Made by a program: the position numbers and the translations under genes
The notes under the pieces: model-generated
What the model was told of the DNA's origin: nothing
What the model saw: the letters and a program-made list of their open reading frames with translations, nothing else
Database searches by the model: none
Assembly (NCBI GenBank): GCA_006384855.1
Contig: VCJN01000486.1
Span: forward strand, 62,001 to 126,000
Length of the DNA: 64,000 nucleotides
From: Tetraselmis striata
Taxonomy: Eukaryota; Chlorophyta; Chlorodendrophyceae; Chlorodendrales; Chlorodendraceae
Direction: 5' to 3'
Part shown: positions 32,758 through 44,847 of the stretch, piece by piece
How positions within the stretch are numbered: the first letter of the stretch is position 1
Layout: every line of letters begins with the position of its first letter

Positions 32758-34881
32758 ATGCAGAACGGTGCCAGGCGCCGAAACACCGGTCCCGGCGGGG
32801 CGAGCGGCGGCAAACGAAGCTCACGCCCTGCCACAGCGCGACAGGCCACGAAGCAGGGATACACGCACACGCACGCCGCGGTGTACACCGTCATCCTCAC
32901 CTCCCTGGGCTGCCTGTTCACCGACAGCACGCAGGTACGAGCGCGTGCTTCTCGAGGCGAATAAGCTGGAAGCGCGCGCAGGCGCCCGGCGCGGCGCCGC
33001 AGCCTGGCTTGCCTGCTTGTGCTGTGGTGGCAGGGCGCGGCGCGGTGCTGACTGGCTGTGCGTGCCTCGACGACGCAGAGTATTTTGGACAAGTATCACA
33101 TCAACCGGAAGTGGTTCTACCTGTACGGTGTGTGCCCGCCCCACCCTGCCGACACAATCTCAATCGTGAGAAGTAAAACGACGTGGCAAGTTTAGCTCTC
33201 AGACTAGCGGAAACTAGGCAGAGGCCGCTCTTGACAGAACTACAACACAGCCGCCAACGCCTGGTTTGGCAATGCTCACGGGAGTTTTCGCTAGCCTCTT
33301 GGGATAACAATGAGCCCGTGTTACTTCATCAATATTTGCAACAATTGTGGAAAGGCAGTCGCGTCGGCAGCACCCTGAGCGGCGTCGATGCCTCCCGCAG
33401 GCGCCCTGTTCTTCTCCGCTTACCTGTACGTGCGGCCCTACATCCGGCACAACATTGGCTCCGCTGCCAGGTACCTTCCTCCCCGGGCGCAGGCTGCCCA
33501 TCCCCACATGGCCGATGTGCCACGGCCTGACGCACTCGTGCTGCTGGGTGTGTGCAGCGGGCGGATCAACTTCTACTCCATCTACCTCGCGTGGCTACTG
33601 TCCGCATGGGTGTACCACCTGCCGGGCATCGCAGCGCTCGGCATTGACGTCAAGGCAGATGTCTCCCTCATGCTGCTGGTGTTCTTCGCCTCCATTCTGG
33701 TGCGGATGTGGGGGTGCCCCTAACCGCGCCTCCCGATAACCGAGCACCCACCTGCCCAGGCTGGACATGTCCTTAGCGCGCTGACTTCGCACCCCTTGGC
33801 GCAGACGCTGGCGTTGTTGAACGCAGCATACAACCTCGCCGTCAGCTTCAAGCTCATCAACCGGCGCCTCTTCAACTTCCGGTCCTCGCAGGCTGACCGG
33901 ATCAACATCGTGCTCGTGAACAGCATGAGCCTGGCCGTCTCGTGCAGGTGTCCAGGCCTAGGCCCAGCCCTAGCCCCAGACCCACTGCCATGCCGCGCCC
34001 CCAACACGCCCTCCAACGTGCTTGGCTTCCTTCCCACCCCTCCCAACCTCTGACCCGCTTGGCCGCACCCCCTCCCTTCCCCCACCCCCCGGTTATCGCA
34101 GCACCTACTACAGCTTCTGCGGGAACACGGCTGAAAGCGTGCACACACACATTGAGAGCATCTGCCTGAGTCTGCGCCCAGTGAAGTCGTCCGAGTTTCC
34201 GACGCTCTCCGAGTGGGTGTTCTACGGTAACCCCCGAGTCTGCCCCCCAACGAATCATATTCCCGCCCTGCTGCGTGCCGCCAATAACAGGCCGCCAAAC
34301 TCAACGGCAGGCTCCTCCCATGCATGCCCACGCACTCGCTTGCTGATGCGCTGTCGCGCCCCCTCCACCCTGCCCACCCAGGCGAGAGCAATAACGATTC
34401 GGTCTCCGCTGTTCCCACCGCCGCCGGCGAGCTGCCCGCGGTGGCCGAGAAGATCATCTCGCCAGTGTTCACACTGTGGCTCACCATGGTGGCCCTGTAC
34501 ACAGGTGAGCTGGTAGCGCCACTCTGTCAGACTCTCCCTGTAACCCCCAGGCGGCACACTCTCAGAGGAGCTCAATGACAGAGAGCTCCATTCCGCAGCT
34601 TTGGTCCGTAACGGGGAAACTCAGGCTGTGCTGACGTGTGGTGGGGTGTGCCGGCGCGCTAGCAAACTGCTTGGCAGATCACTGGGCGTGCTGCAGCATC
34701 AACGCGACCACGACGTCGGACCTCCCTCGCAGGAGCAACCCGTTGCCGGGTATGCAGCGCGCCGTCACCGTGAATGACACATGTGGCATGGACAGGTGGG
34801 GGCCGAAGGCGCAGAGCCCCGCCCTGGATCTGCTCTGGGGCGACCTGTCTCACAACATGCTCCCCCCCCTCCCCCCCCCCA

Positions 34882-34963
<82 letters not shown>

Positions 34964-37900
34964 CATGCTGCCGCCACTCACCAAGACACTGTGTGCGGCT
35001 GTGCGCAGGTCATTCTCCGCAGAGGCGATGACGAAGCGCCTGAGCAGCGACTTCAAGGCCGCGGTGGTGCGGTCCTGAACAGCTAGGCAGTGCATGATGG
35101 CCGCCTGCCTGCCTGCCCGCCTGTCTATCAAGCTGCCTGAGCAGCCGGAATGTGATGGCTGACCAACGTGGAAGGTCCCTTCGCGGGGTGTGCAGGGCAT
35201 GGTCAACGAGTATGGCACCGTGGTGGCGTCGTCGCTGGGCTGGAGCGGCGGTGCGGGGGGGGGCAGTGGCCGCGCCACCCCCTCCGCCGCCGGCGCCGGT
35301 GAGTCCAGCGAAGCCACGCCGGACTTTCTGCCGATGGTGGCATGGTTCAGCGGCACCAGCGCCGACCTGCTCAAGACCTTTTTTGACCTCATCGTCTCCC
35401 TCAAGATATTCCTCGGCCGCTTCGACATGCGGGAGATGCAGGCGAGCGATCTGTCAGCCATGGCATTGCGCGCTCGGATTCACGCGCCGCCCGCAGCCGT
35501 CACTGAATGCCCGCCCGTCCCTGTCCCGCCCAGGTGGCGGCCAGCGCTGCGGACATCAACCGCCCCAGGCCGAACGGACGCGACGGCGACGGCTTCACGT
35601 ACGAGCAGTTTTCTGAGCGCTCCGAGCTGTGGCTTGACTTTTGCGCCGACACGGGCGACGGCGGCGACGCCACGTACGCGGTTGCCCGGGCCATGGCGAC
35701 GCCGCACCTGGAGGTCAACTGGGCCGAGGGCGTGAAGCCGATGCAGGGCAGCAGCCGCTGCCGGGCCAAGGTAGGTCGTTGCCGATGGTTTCGGAGCCGC
35801 TCCGACTGTATTGAATCATGCTGGTGGTTTCAGAGACCTTCTAGCTATGTCTTTGTGAAGGAAACTAATTACCTCCAGGTGCCGACGCACTTCTATGAAG
35901 CGTTATTGAACGCCTCGGATTGAGCTTGCTAGCTAAATTTGAGAACATTCGCTATAGTTTCTTATAGTTACGTGCACATTTGACATCTGACAGGCAGGGC
36001 AGGTTGTTATCCGCAGTGTTGTCATTACAGCGTCGGCACCCGTACCACAGCTACAAGCCGCCATCCATACTCCCCTCGCCATAGCTCCTCCCACAAGCAA
36101 TGGTTTCGGAGCCATTTCCCTTAACCGTTGAGGTACTGGGGATGTCAGAATCGCACCTCACACCATTCCTCTCAGCAGTGGCTGTCCTATGCCAGTGCGC
36201 ATTTGTGGCCTCGCTCGTGAGGGGGTAGCACCATCCTCATGGAATGTCGGGAGGCTCTGCTGTTTTATGCGCCCACAATGGCTTTGGAGCCACTTTGGGT
36301 CGGTTTGTGCGCCCTTAAGTGGGAAGTTCCTTCCTTGGATTTCCTTATCCTCTTCTTTACTCAGGGCAGGTTTGGGCCCTCGCGGGGCTTATGTGACATG
36401 GGGCTCTGACATGTCTGCCCCCACCGCACGCGCCCCTCTTGCGCCGCTGTTTGCCAGGCTGCCACCGGCAGCATGAAGCTGCCGCGCGGGGACCTTATGC
36501 TGATCGGCGGCGACCTGGCCTACCCCAACCCCAGCGACTACAGCTACGAGCGGCGGCTGTTCAAGCCGTTTGAGGACGCGCTGCCGCCGCCGCGACACTA
36601 CCACCCGGGGCGCGTGGTGGTGCACAAGCCCGACCTGCCGCCGGGTCACCCCGCCTTTGACATGTGCGACTGCGACTCTCCCCGAAGGTCTGCTAGCGCC
36701 TTCTGTACCTTCATACACGGTCCGGTGCCTACACTGCCTTCACTGTAGATGCCCGGATGGCGGGCCGCTTGCTGACCTGATTGCTGTGACGCACCTGCAG
36801 TGCCGCGTATGAGGAGGTGCCGCCCACGGAGGTGGAGCACACCAAGACCCAGAGCAGCTGGAGCTGCCGGGCGCTGCGCCGCTACGAGGGGCCGCAGTGC
36901 TTCGCGATCCCGGGCAACCACGACTGGATCGACGGGCTGGAAACCTTCATGCGCCACATCACTTGCAAGGGCTGGCTCGGCGGCTGGCTGCTGCCACAGG
37001 AGAAGAGCTACTTCGCGCTGCACCTGCCTCATGGCTACTGGGTGTTTGCGCTAGACCTGGGCCTTGTGAACGACATTGACATCTACCAGTACCGCTACTT
37101 TGCGCAGCTGGTGGAATCACGCCTGGGGCCCGGCGACAGCGTGGTGCTCATCACGCACCAGCCGCTCTGGCTCCTCGGCTGGTTCCACCAGCGCCGGGAG
37201 GGCTCCAACCTGAACCAGCTGGTGCACGGTCACCTGCGCGGCAAGGTGCCCGTCCACCTGGCCGGCGACCTCCACTTCTACATGCGGCACTCCCTCAGCA
37301 CGCCCGCCCAAGCCGAGCCCAGCAAACCGGCCGACCCGGACGCCGGCTCAGCCCGCGGGCTGCGCTCCAGGCTGAGGTCTCTCGTCACCACGTCTGTCCC
37401 CCCTGAGAGGCCCAAGGCGGAGGCTGCGGGCACAGTGTCGGCCGGCGACAGCAAGCGCGCCGCCGGCGGGGGCTGGGCCGCCAAGGGGCTCAGCCCGCAA
37501 GCCAGCTACGCCAACCTGCAGGATGCGTCGCTCGCCGGTACCGGCGACGCCGGGGAGCGGGCCGCGCTGCCGCAGAGCCACCCGCAGCACCTCATCGTGT
37601 GCGGCGCTGGCGGCGCGTTTCTCCACCCAACGCACGTACGTCCCCAGACATTGCCCCCTCCCCCCCTCCACCCCCACCCTGCACAGGCCATACCGCTCTT
37701 GCCTCCTCCGCCTCCCTGTCACGCTGTTATGCGCGTGCGCTGCATGTTTCCGATGTCAGATGCCGATGGTCATGCTTTCGCCCGGCCTGCGCTGTACAGA
37801 TCTTTGCAGAGGCCTCGTGGCTGATCAATCGCGACTCGGCGGCGGAGTCTGTGGCGAGAATGCTCAAGTGTGAGGTGCGAAATGTCCCCGTTCACCCCCC

Positions 37901-39838
37901 CCCCCTCCCTTCCTCCCTCACGCTGACAATCTCCACCTGGCATTCGATCGGTGCATTGTAGCACCGGCGATCCAAACCCCTTGATGGATTGCGGTTTAGG
38001 GTTTTAGGGTTCTGCATTGACTCTTAGTTCAGACGGCATCCGAGTGATGGTCCCGCAGGCAGCAGAGTATTGACTTTCAGGCCTTCACCTCCGTATGGGT
38101 AGGCACAGCATGCCTTTCGTCACGGGAGGGTGTGGGAGCTTTTTAGACAGATGCAGGCGTCGTGTTGCTCCAATATACATATCTCACGCACATGGTTTCG
38201 GAGCACAGCGCAACAGTCGCTGCAGTTTTGGAGCATTCTCTGCTCCGAAACCATGTTTTCCTTTCCATTACTGTCAATCCACCGCCTCCTCGTTTTTGGT
38301 GCATGAACACGCTGCCCTCGAATCCTGTCCGACACCTTTGGACTTTGGTATGATGCCCTAATGTACCATGTGTACCCTACATCACAAACCGTAAACCCCT
38401 GACACGCTCCTGCACAGTTTCATCCAAGTGCTGACATTCCTGCCTGCAGGGGTGCGGCTCGTGGAGCCGCGGGACGTCCACCGGCTCATCCCCGCGCGGC
38501 TACTCCCTGACGGTGCCGCCCGGCTGGGAGGGGCTGTTCCCGATGATGCCGGCGCCAGTGCGGCAGCTGCCCGCACCCGTGGCCGGCCCCACCGCGCCCG
38601 CTGCTACCAAATATACCTGCCAGGCCGCCTTCCCCGCGCCGGCGGAGTCGCGCCGCCTCGGCCGCGGCAACATTCACCTCTTCCGCCGACAGAACATGAA
38701 GTTTGACGTCATCGGCGGCCTGTGGTACTTCCTGCTCGTCGCCGGCGGCGTGCCCTGCTGCGGCAGCATGGCCGCGCTCCTGGAGGCGGACTCCTTCTCG
38801 GGGGCGCTCTCCGCGTTCGGCACCGTGTTTGCCGAGACGGTGCAGCGCATCCTGCTCGAGTCGTACGTCTCCCTGGCTGCCACCGTCGGCCTCTTCCTGG
38901 CCACTTTCGCCTTCGCCAAGGCCGGCGGCATCGGCAGCAGCGCGGGGCGCGACGGCGACAGCGCGGCCGCCGGCAGCGCGAGCTACGCCGAGACGTACCG
39001 CATCCGCTCCGGCGGGCTGAGCACCCGGCTGGCGGTGGCAGCGGTGCACAGCGCGGCGCACCTCAGCGTCGCCATCAGCCTGATGCTGGGCCTGGACCTC
39101 GCGATCGAGACGTGCGTGCAGCACGGCGTGCTCGGCGGCGAGGGCTACCACAGCCTGTTCAACTGGTACCGCGCCTTCGAGGCGCAGCACTTCCCGGACC
39201 CCAACGGCCTGCGGGACAAGCTGGCGCGCTACAGCCTGCACGCGTACCCCGACGGCCTGCGCTGCCTCATGGCGGTGTTCGACATCCCGGAGGCCATTGC
39301 GCTGGGACGCGTCGCCGTGTGCTCCGCCGGCTGGGGCAGCCTCACCCGCCTGCAGTACCTCGGCTACTACGCCGGCGTGCTGGCCTACTACTGGGTGCTT
39401 GCCACGCCCGCCATCGCCGCCATCTTTGGCTGCTACCTCTACATCGCCGTGTGCTGGTTCCACGTGCACTTTGACGAGGGCTTCTCCAGCATGCGCCTTC
39501 CCGACTACAAGGGCTTCCTGCGCATGCACATCTCGCCGGAGGGCGAGCTCAACATCTGGAGCCTCGCCATGCGGCGCGTGCCCCGCCACTGGCGCGAGGA
39601 CCCGCGCTGGGCGGGCTTTCTGGGCGGCGGCGACAAGCGCATCCCCTCGCACAAGGCCAAGTACCCCTGCGCGCTGGCTGCCGGCCGGCGACGCCACCCC
39701 GTCCGCGGGCTTCCCCATCGAGATCGTGGACCACATTGTCATCAACAGCCGCACCCGCCTGGTCTGACGCCAGCGCCGTCCGCGCGGATGCGACGCGCTG
39801 CCGCTCCTGCATGGCGTACCGTCTGCCACCCCCCCTAG
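32758..39838 (+). CDS. Membrane calcineurin-like metallophosphoesterase, plant type
   Basis: Large membrane protein with a metal-dependent phosphoesterase domain; substrate unknown. Fifteen exons keep frame (1339 codons): 32758-32934, 33079-33127, 33401-33470, 33558-33699, 33805-33947, 34102-34226, 34382-34504, 34678-34795, 35009-35066, 35196-35441, 35534-35770, 36458-36687, 36801-37635, 37800-37874, 38450-39838. N-terminal hydrophobic helices (ALFFSAYLYV; INFYSIYLAWLLSAW; SLMLLVFFASIL) precede the catalytic part: FCADTGDGGDATYAVARAM, LMLIGGDLAYPNPSDYSYE, IPGNHDWIDGLETFMRHI, GDSVVLITHQPLWLLGWF, LAGDLHFYMRH and GGAFLHPTH. More membrane helices follow (38700-39480). Intron 35442-35533 is GC-AG. 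The end appears frameshifted: after 39660 the next frame reads GDATPSAGFPIEIVDHIVIN and stops at 39767, a better tail than the literal stop at 39838. A TGTAA lies near 39872. Confidence 0.88.
34884..34962 (+). repeat. (CA)n microsatellite in intron 8
   Basis: About 39 CA units running to the AGTCATG just before the exon region, inside the intron between 34795 and 35009. Confidence 0.95.
37994..38010 (+). repeat. Interstitial telomere-like repeat (telobox)
   Basis: GGTTTAGGGTTTTAGGGTT inside the last intron of the phosphoesterase gene; related AAACCCTAA words at 50625-50665. Confidence 0.6.
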
Positions 39839-40987
39839 TAGATATCTAATCCTGCCTTAGAGAATTCCTCCCTGTAAATAAGTCTGAAGCGGCGGCGTGG
39901 GCGTTGAGCGGCGTGGGCGCTGGTTGCGTGTACCCGGGTGACACCGCACATGGTACGGCGGTTGAGGCGGGCGCCGGGCGCATGCATATGCCAGCCCCAT
40001 TGCCAGGACATGTATAGTGCGCAAGCGGAGAATGAATTTGAAATGTCTTGCGACTTTGCTCCCGGGTGTAGGCCAGATGTGCTGCGGCCCGACTACATGA
40101 GCCCGCATAGGGCCGGCTGTGCCCGTAGCATGCAGTCCTCTGAAGGCCCGGTGGCAGAGTACATTGCATGACGGATAGCAGGTGATGAGCAGATGTGCTG
40201 GAAGAGTAGAAGCGACACTACGGAAACTCTAAAGAAGATCCTCGAAATATACAACAGTCCAGCAAAAGGAAACCAGGCGGAGCGACAGGAGAACCCGGAA
40301 CCGAACCCAGCCACCAATCAGGCGTCGAGCTCATCCAGCCAGGAGACGGTAGTGCCCCCCTTAACCCCCACCCCCACATAGAAGCACATTGAAGACTGGG
40401 TCCCATCCGTCAGAAGTCCATCGTCCATTGTACAGAAATCGTACGAATTACTCATGCGCTTACCAATTTAGTGCCGCTGTGCCGCCGGTGTAACCGTAAT
40501 TCTGGCGTTGTGCTCCATTGCAACATTCTGGCGGTGACAAGGTTTGTGGCTTTGCGCTCTGAATTACACACAGTTTGATGACGACACAGCGCTTGCTGCA
40601 GCACAGCCACAGCTAGCTACCAAAGCAGCATGCAGTACATCAGTACATCAGTACATACAATATCATAGGCCAGCAGGAAAATAAGCGGGCGCTGCACGAT
40701 AGGAGCTACTCACGAGCAAGCCCGCAAATTTGCAATCATAAGGCGCGGGACGGATGAGGGCAACGCGCTTGGCTCATCGAGCAGCAGCTCCAGCATCATC
40801 AGCCGTCCAACAAATCTATATCAGCACTTCGGACTCTTGTTGCAGCAGTTTATTCAATATTATATGCTATCACTGTATGTGTCACTAGCAATAACACGGA
40901 TTATTTAGACGAATATATTACGTATATATACCGATATTTTAACGTTAGTAAACATTCGGTGCTTGCGTTACTTATGGCAGGGCTTAC
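39839..40987. other. 3' intergenic region
   Basis: No gene seen. TGTAA at about 39872 is a probable poly(A) signal for the upstream gene; 40830-40950 is AT-rich. Confidence 0.45.
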
Positions 40988-42327
40988 TACACCCCTGCAC
41001 ATAAGTCCGGCTTTTGCATTTTCGATCGCAAAGCGCATGCATGGGTGAAGATAACGCCGGCTGCATGTGCATACATGCTGATCTACAGTGGGAATAGTTC
41101 GGGCAAACGCCTATTGTGCGCTTTATACCCACCCGCGCGACAACACGACCATTTATGGGGGCCCTTTAAAAAACGAGAAATCAGTGCATGATGCGTTGGC
41201 GCTTAGAAAATTGTGGGTTGCGCCAACCGTCTATACCTATGGAAATAGCGGCACTCGTTGCACCAAACTCGGTGAATACGGCCCTTGGCATAAGTTGCAC
41301 ACACCGTGCGTGTAGGCCACTGAAAGAAGTCGCTATAGGCCCGACGTGACACCCCAACGACAAGTTGGCCACTGTGGGGAGCAGTTTTGGGGTGAAAATG
41401 CTGTTGTTTCTGTGGCAAACGCACGTAGGACAGGCGCTCGATGGCCACCTTGGCGTAGGGCGATGCTCTACTATGGGGGCGCGTGGTGGAATGCCAGTTG
41501 CACCGTTTCGTGGGCGGAGTGGCGCGGTAGGGGCGTGGACTTTGATTAATATGAAATTCCTTGAAAAATGCTGTGGAAAATGACATTATGGCTGGTAGAT
41601 GTGTGTATCGCTAGGACGCGGCACATGCCAAGTGTTGGTGGTCCGTGGTCATCCACACACATAACGCTCTCGCACAGCCGAGTATGGGGCTTAGACACAC
41701 ATTTGGCGCAAAGCCACGCGCCCGACATGGGTGGGCACACAAGGCAGTGAGGGACAACTTGGATGATCATTTGGGGATTTTTCCGGGGCCCCAAAAATCG
41801 ATTTTTTGATTTTGAAAGATTGTTTTCGACGCGCATTTGAACGAGACATTGCGTTGTAAAAAAACAAACTGAGCAAACCCTGAGAAGTTATAGCGTTTTA
41901 AAGCCAAGGGGGTGTTGCTGAGCATGGCCAACATTGATGCCATGCCAGTATCTCAACGCCACATGTACTAGCCGCCGCCCACGCGGCTGCACCCCAACCA
42001 AATGCACCCGAGCCCCTCGCCAATGTGTTTCCTCACGTGTTCTTGGCCATCCCGCCGTTTGGTTGTCTATTCACGCGCGTCGGCGTGTGCGTGATATTGA
42101 CCCTGGTTTTGGTGCAGTTGCAGGCAACGCCCATCCACACACCAAGTGCAGCGTGACACCCTAGTCAGAAGTCTTTAAGCCTCTGTTTGAGCCACTCGTC
42201 ATGCAGGTCTTATAAAGCCCTCTGAGATTACAGGGTTTCATCTCATATACCCTACGTTCAGGTACCCTAGACTTCTGAAGTCCTGAGGCTGCCGAAAAGG
42301 GACCCCAAACTTATGTGGAGGGGTGTA
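40988..42327. mobile_element. 1.34-kb DNA element with 23-bp terminal inverted repeats
   Basis: Left end TACACCCCTGCACATAAGTCCGG and the right end on the minus strand TACACCCCTCCACATAAGTTTGG agree at 20 of 23 positions. Inside, the minus strand around 41760-41640 reads HCLVCPPMSGAWLCAKC and RLCESVMCVDDH, a C-x2-C...C-x2-C...C...H cluster like the Cys-rich C-terminal finger of piggyBac-type transposases; the resemblance is weak. No clear target duplication was seen, so the superfamily is open. Confidence 0.55.
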
Positions 42328-42757
42328 TGTTGTGTGCAAAGAGTGGCAAAGAATAATATATTATTGCGCGCGCATCATCATGGCGGCGCGCCCCGCGTCC
42401 CTGCGACGGACGAAGAGTAAGTGCATTCTCCGGACGCTCTCCCTGTAACCAAAAAGTTTAAAGAGTAAGTACCTGATGTAGTACGCGCAACCCCGACGAC
42501 GAGCGGTTGACAAGCGCCCTCAAAAATCGCGACGTCGTCGCCGCAATTGTGGCTGCTTTAGCTATTTAGCTATCACCGCCGCTTCTGTCTATCCTGTCAG
42601 ACGCATCCGCTCTTGGTTGCTTTAGACTGCGGTTCTACACGGCTGCTGCGGCCTTCTTCAGCGCGCCCATCTTGTCTCCAGTACCTCACCTGTTCCACCA
42701 TCACTCAGCTGCTCCCACTGCTCCGCCGCTGGTGGCTGTCGTCGTGGCCCGGCCAGG
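42328..42757. other. 5' flank of the acyltransferase gene
   Basis: No gene seen. Probable promoter and 5' UTR of the DGAT2-like gene; no TATA box identified. Confidence 0.4.
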
Positions 42758-44847
42758 ATGGCGGCACCCTCGCTGCGCACGGGGCTGCAGTTCGCCCTGC
42801 TGGCCGTCGCGGGCTATCAGTACGTGCGGGGCACGCTCCCGCTGCTGCTGCTCCCGCTGCTGGTTTACGCGGTGCTGTCGTTTCTCGACGGTAGTGAGAC
42901 GAGCGCCAAGGTGGGGCCTGACGCCGTGACGCGATAGCGTCCTGCTCCACACGCGGCGACGATATTCTGGGCCGATTGGTGGGCCTAATCATACTACGAC
43001 GGTAGCGACTTAGGATTTACCAAACACCTAGTGAAAGAATTTAATAAATAAAGTCTAAATAAGGGTACCGTTACGAGTACCCCTATCCGCCCCCTTTTAC
43101 GTGTGTCGAAGCTGCAATCCTGCATTTGTTCAGGCGGTACCTGAGGTAAGGAGTGATGATGATTGTAACGTCGTAGGTACGACAATCCTGTTGGCTGCCA
43201 CCAGTAGCAACTACTGTGCCAAATAATAATCAGTGTATTTTTATGAAATAAAATGCATGGAATAATCAAGATCAACTTTGAAACTTGCACTGCCGCTGTA
43301 TCTGCATATTTTGGCATGCCATCGTGGGTCGCTCAGTTGCTGGAGCCCGCTTGCTCATCTGCAGGGACGATACTGGGAGGCGTTCCAGAGGGGCCCAATC
43401 GGCCGGTGGTGCGTGGGCCCGGACGGCTTCCTGCCCGGCCGCTGCGTATACCATGACGAGGAGGCCCTGGCCAGCAGCCCGCAGGCCGTCTTTGCGGCGT
43501 TCCCTCACGGCGTCGTGTCGTTCCACCACGCGCTGATGGCCACCGACGCGGACGGCTTCATCAGCCGCTTCCCGCAGCACAGCTGCCACCGCCGCCGCGA
43601 CCTCGCGGCCAGCGTGACCTTCCTCATCCCCGGCTGGCGGGAGCTGCTCCTCTGGATGGGCTGCGTCGACGCGGGCAAGCGCACGGCCAGGCAGGTGCTG
43701 AAGAAGGGGTGGAGCATGTACGTGCTGCCAGGAGGGGAGATGGAGCAGGTGCGCGGCGCTCGCCCCATCTGCAGCGACGCGCCGCCATGCCCCTCACCTC
43801 CCACCGCAGACAACAAACCGCACGCAGGCCGCTTGCCTCCCTTGGGCTGATCTGCAAGCGACCGATGACGGCGTGGTCAACATCATGCCCATCGACGTTG
43901 ATATTCATGATGTCCGTTGACACACAATCACCGATGTCGATGATGTCACAGCTGATGCCGACCTCACGCAGTCGCGGTTGCAGTGCTGATGTCACTGCTT
44001 TCCCCCCACCCCCTGAACCCCCGTTCCCCGGCAGCTGATGACTGCGCAAGGCGAGCACCATGTGTACCTGACCCGCAGGAAGGGCTTTGTCAAGGTGCGC
44101 GCTCCCATGCAGCGGTGGAACCATGCCGGGATGTTGTGCGGGCACACCCTCGCCCGCATGTACACATGCATTGGCGCACTCGTAAACGTACTTTGGGTTT
44201 GACCATAGTTACAATATCGAAAGCCCCGGGTGCAGTCTATGTATAGTCAAATTCATAAGAACTGCCACAAACTCACCCCACACCTCTCGACGCGATGCGG
44301 TGAAGCAATTCATTATTTTGCGGACCCGCTAACCCAATTAACTGGGACGCTCGCCTCCGCGTGTCGTTCCTCCCAACATATCATCGCTAACAGGCAGGCA
44401 GTTTTCATCCTGCACCTGAGCAAGTTGCCGTCGTGTGGAAAATGCCTGCGGCCGTGGCCTTCGCCCTTGCATGCCATGCGCTGACATGCGCTGCGCCGCA
44501 CGCAGCTGGCCATGGAGTATGGTGTGGACCTCGTGCCCTGCTACGGGTTCGGCGAGACGGACCTGTACCACACCTCCAAGTTCTTGCTCGACGCCCGGCT
44601 GTGGCTCTGCAAGACGCTGCGCGTCGCCATCCCGCTGGCGGCGGGCCTGGGCTTCCTCACCATGATCCCGCAGCGCAAGCCGCTGCACTGCGTGGTGGGC
44701 GCGCCCATCAAGGTGGAGAAGAACGAGCATCCCACCCCGCAGGAGGTGGACGCCCTGCACGCCACGTTCACCCGCGAGCTGCAGGCGTTGTTCGATGCGC
44801 ACAAGGCCGAGTGCGGCCACCCGCACGCCAAGCTGGAGATTCACTAG
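42758..44847 (+). CDS. DGAT2-family acyltransferase (diacylglycerol acyltransferase-like)
   Basis: Endoplasmic-reticulum enzyme family that transfers an acyl group from acyl-CoA, usually to diacylglycerol to make triacylglycerol. Exons 42758-42910, 43365-43748, 44035-44094, 44506-44847 give 313 codons; all introns are phase 0 and GT-AG. The first exon is one hydrophobic hairpin (FALLAVAGYQYVRG; LLLLPLLVYAVLSFL), the membrane anchor. Then GRYWEAFQRGPIGRWC, VFAAFPHGVVSFHH, the stretch LLLWMGCVDAGKRTARQVL, PGGEMEQ joined to LMTAQGEHHVYLTRRKGFVK, LAMEYGVDLVPCYGFGETDLY, MIPQRKPLHCVVGAPIKV, and PTPQEVDALHATFTRELQAL. These match the DAGAT domain order. The usual HPHG block is FPHG. Substrate could also be another acceptor such as a monoacylglycerol, wax or phytyl alcohol. 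Confidence 0.9.
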
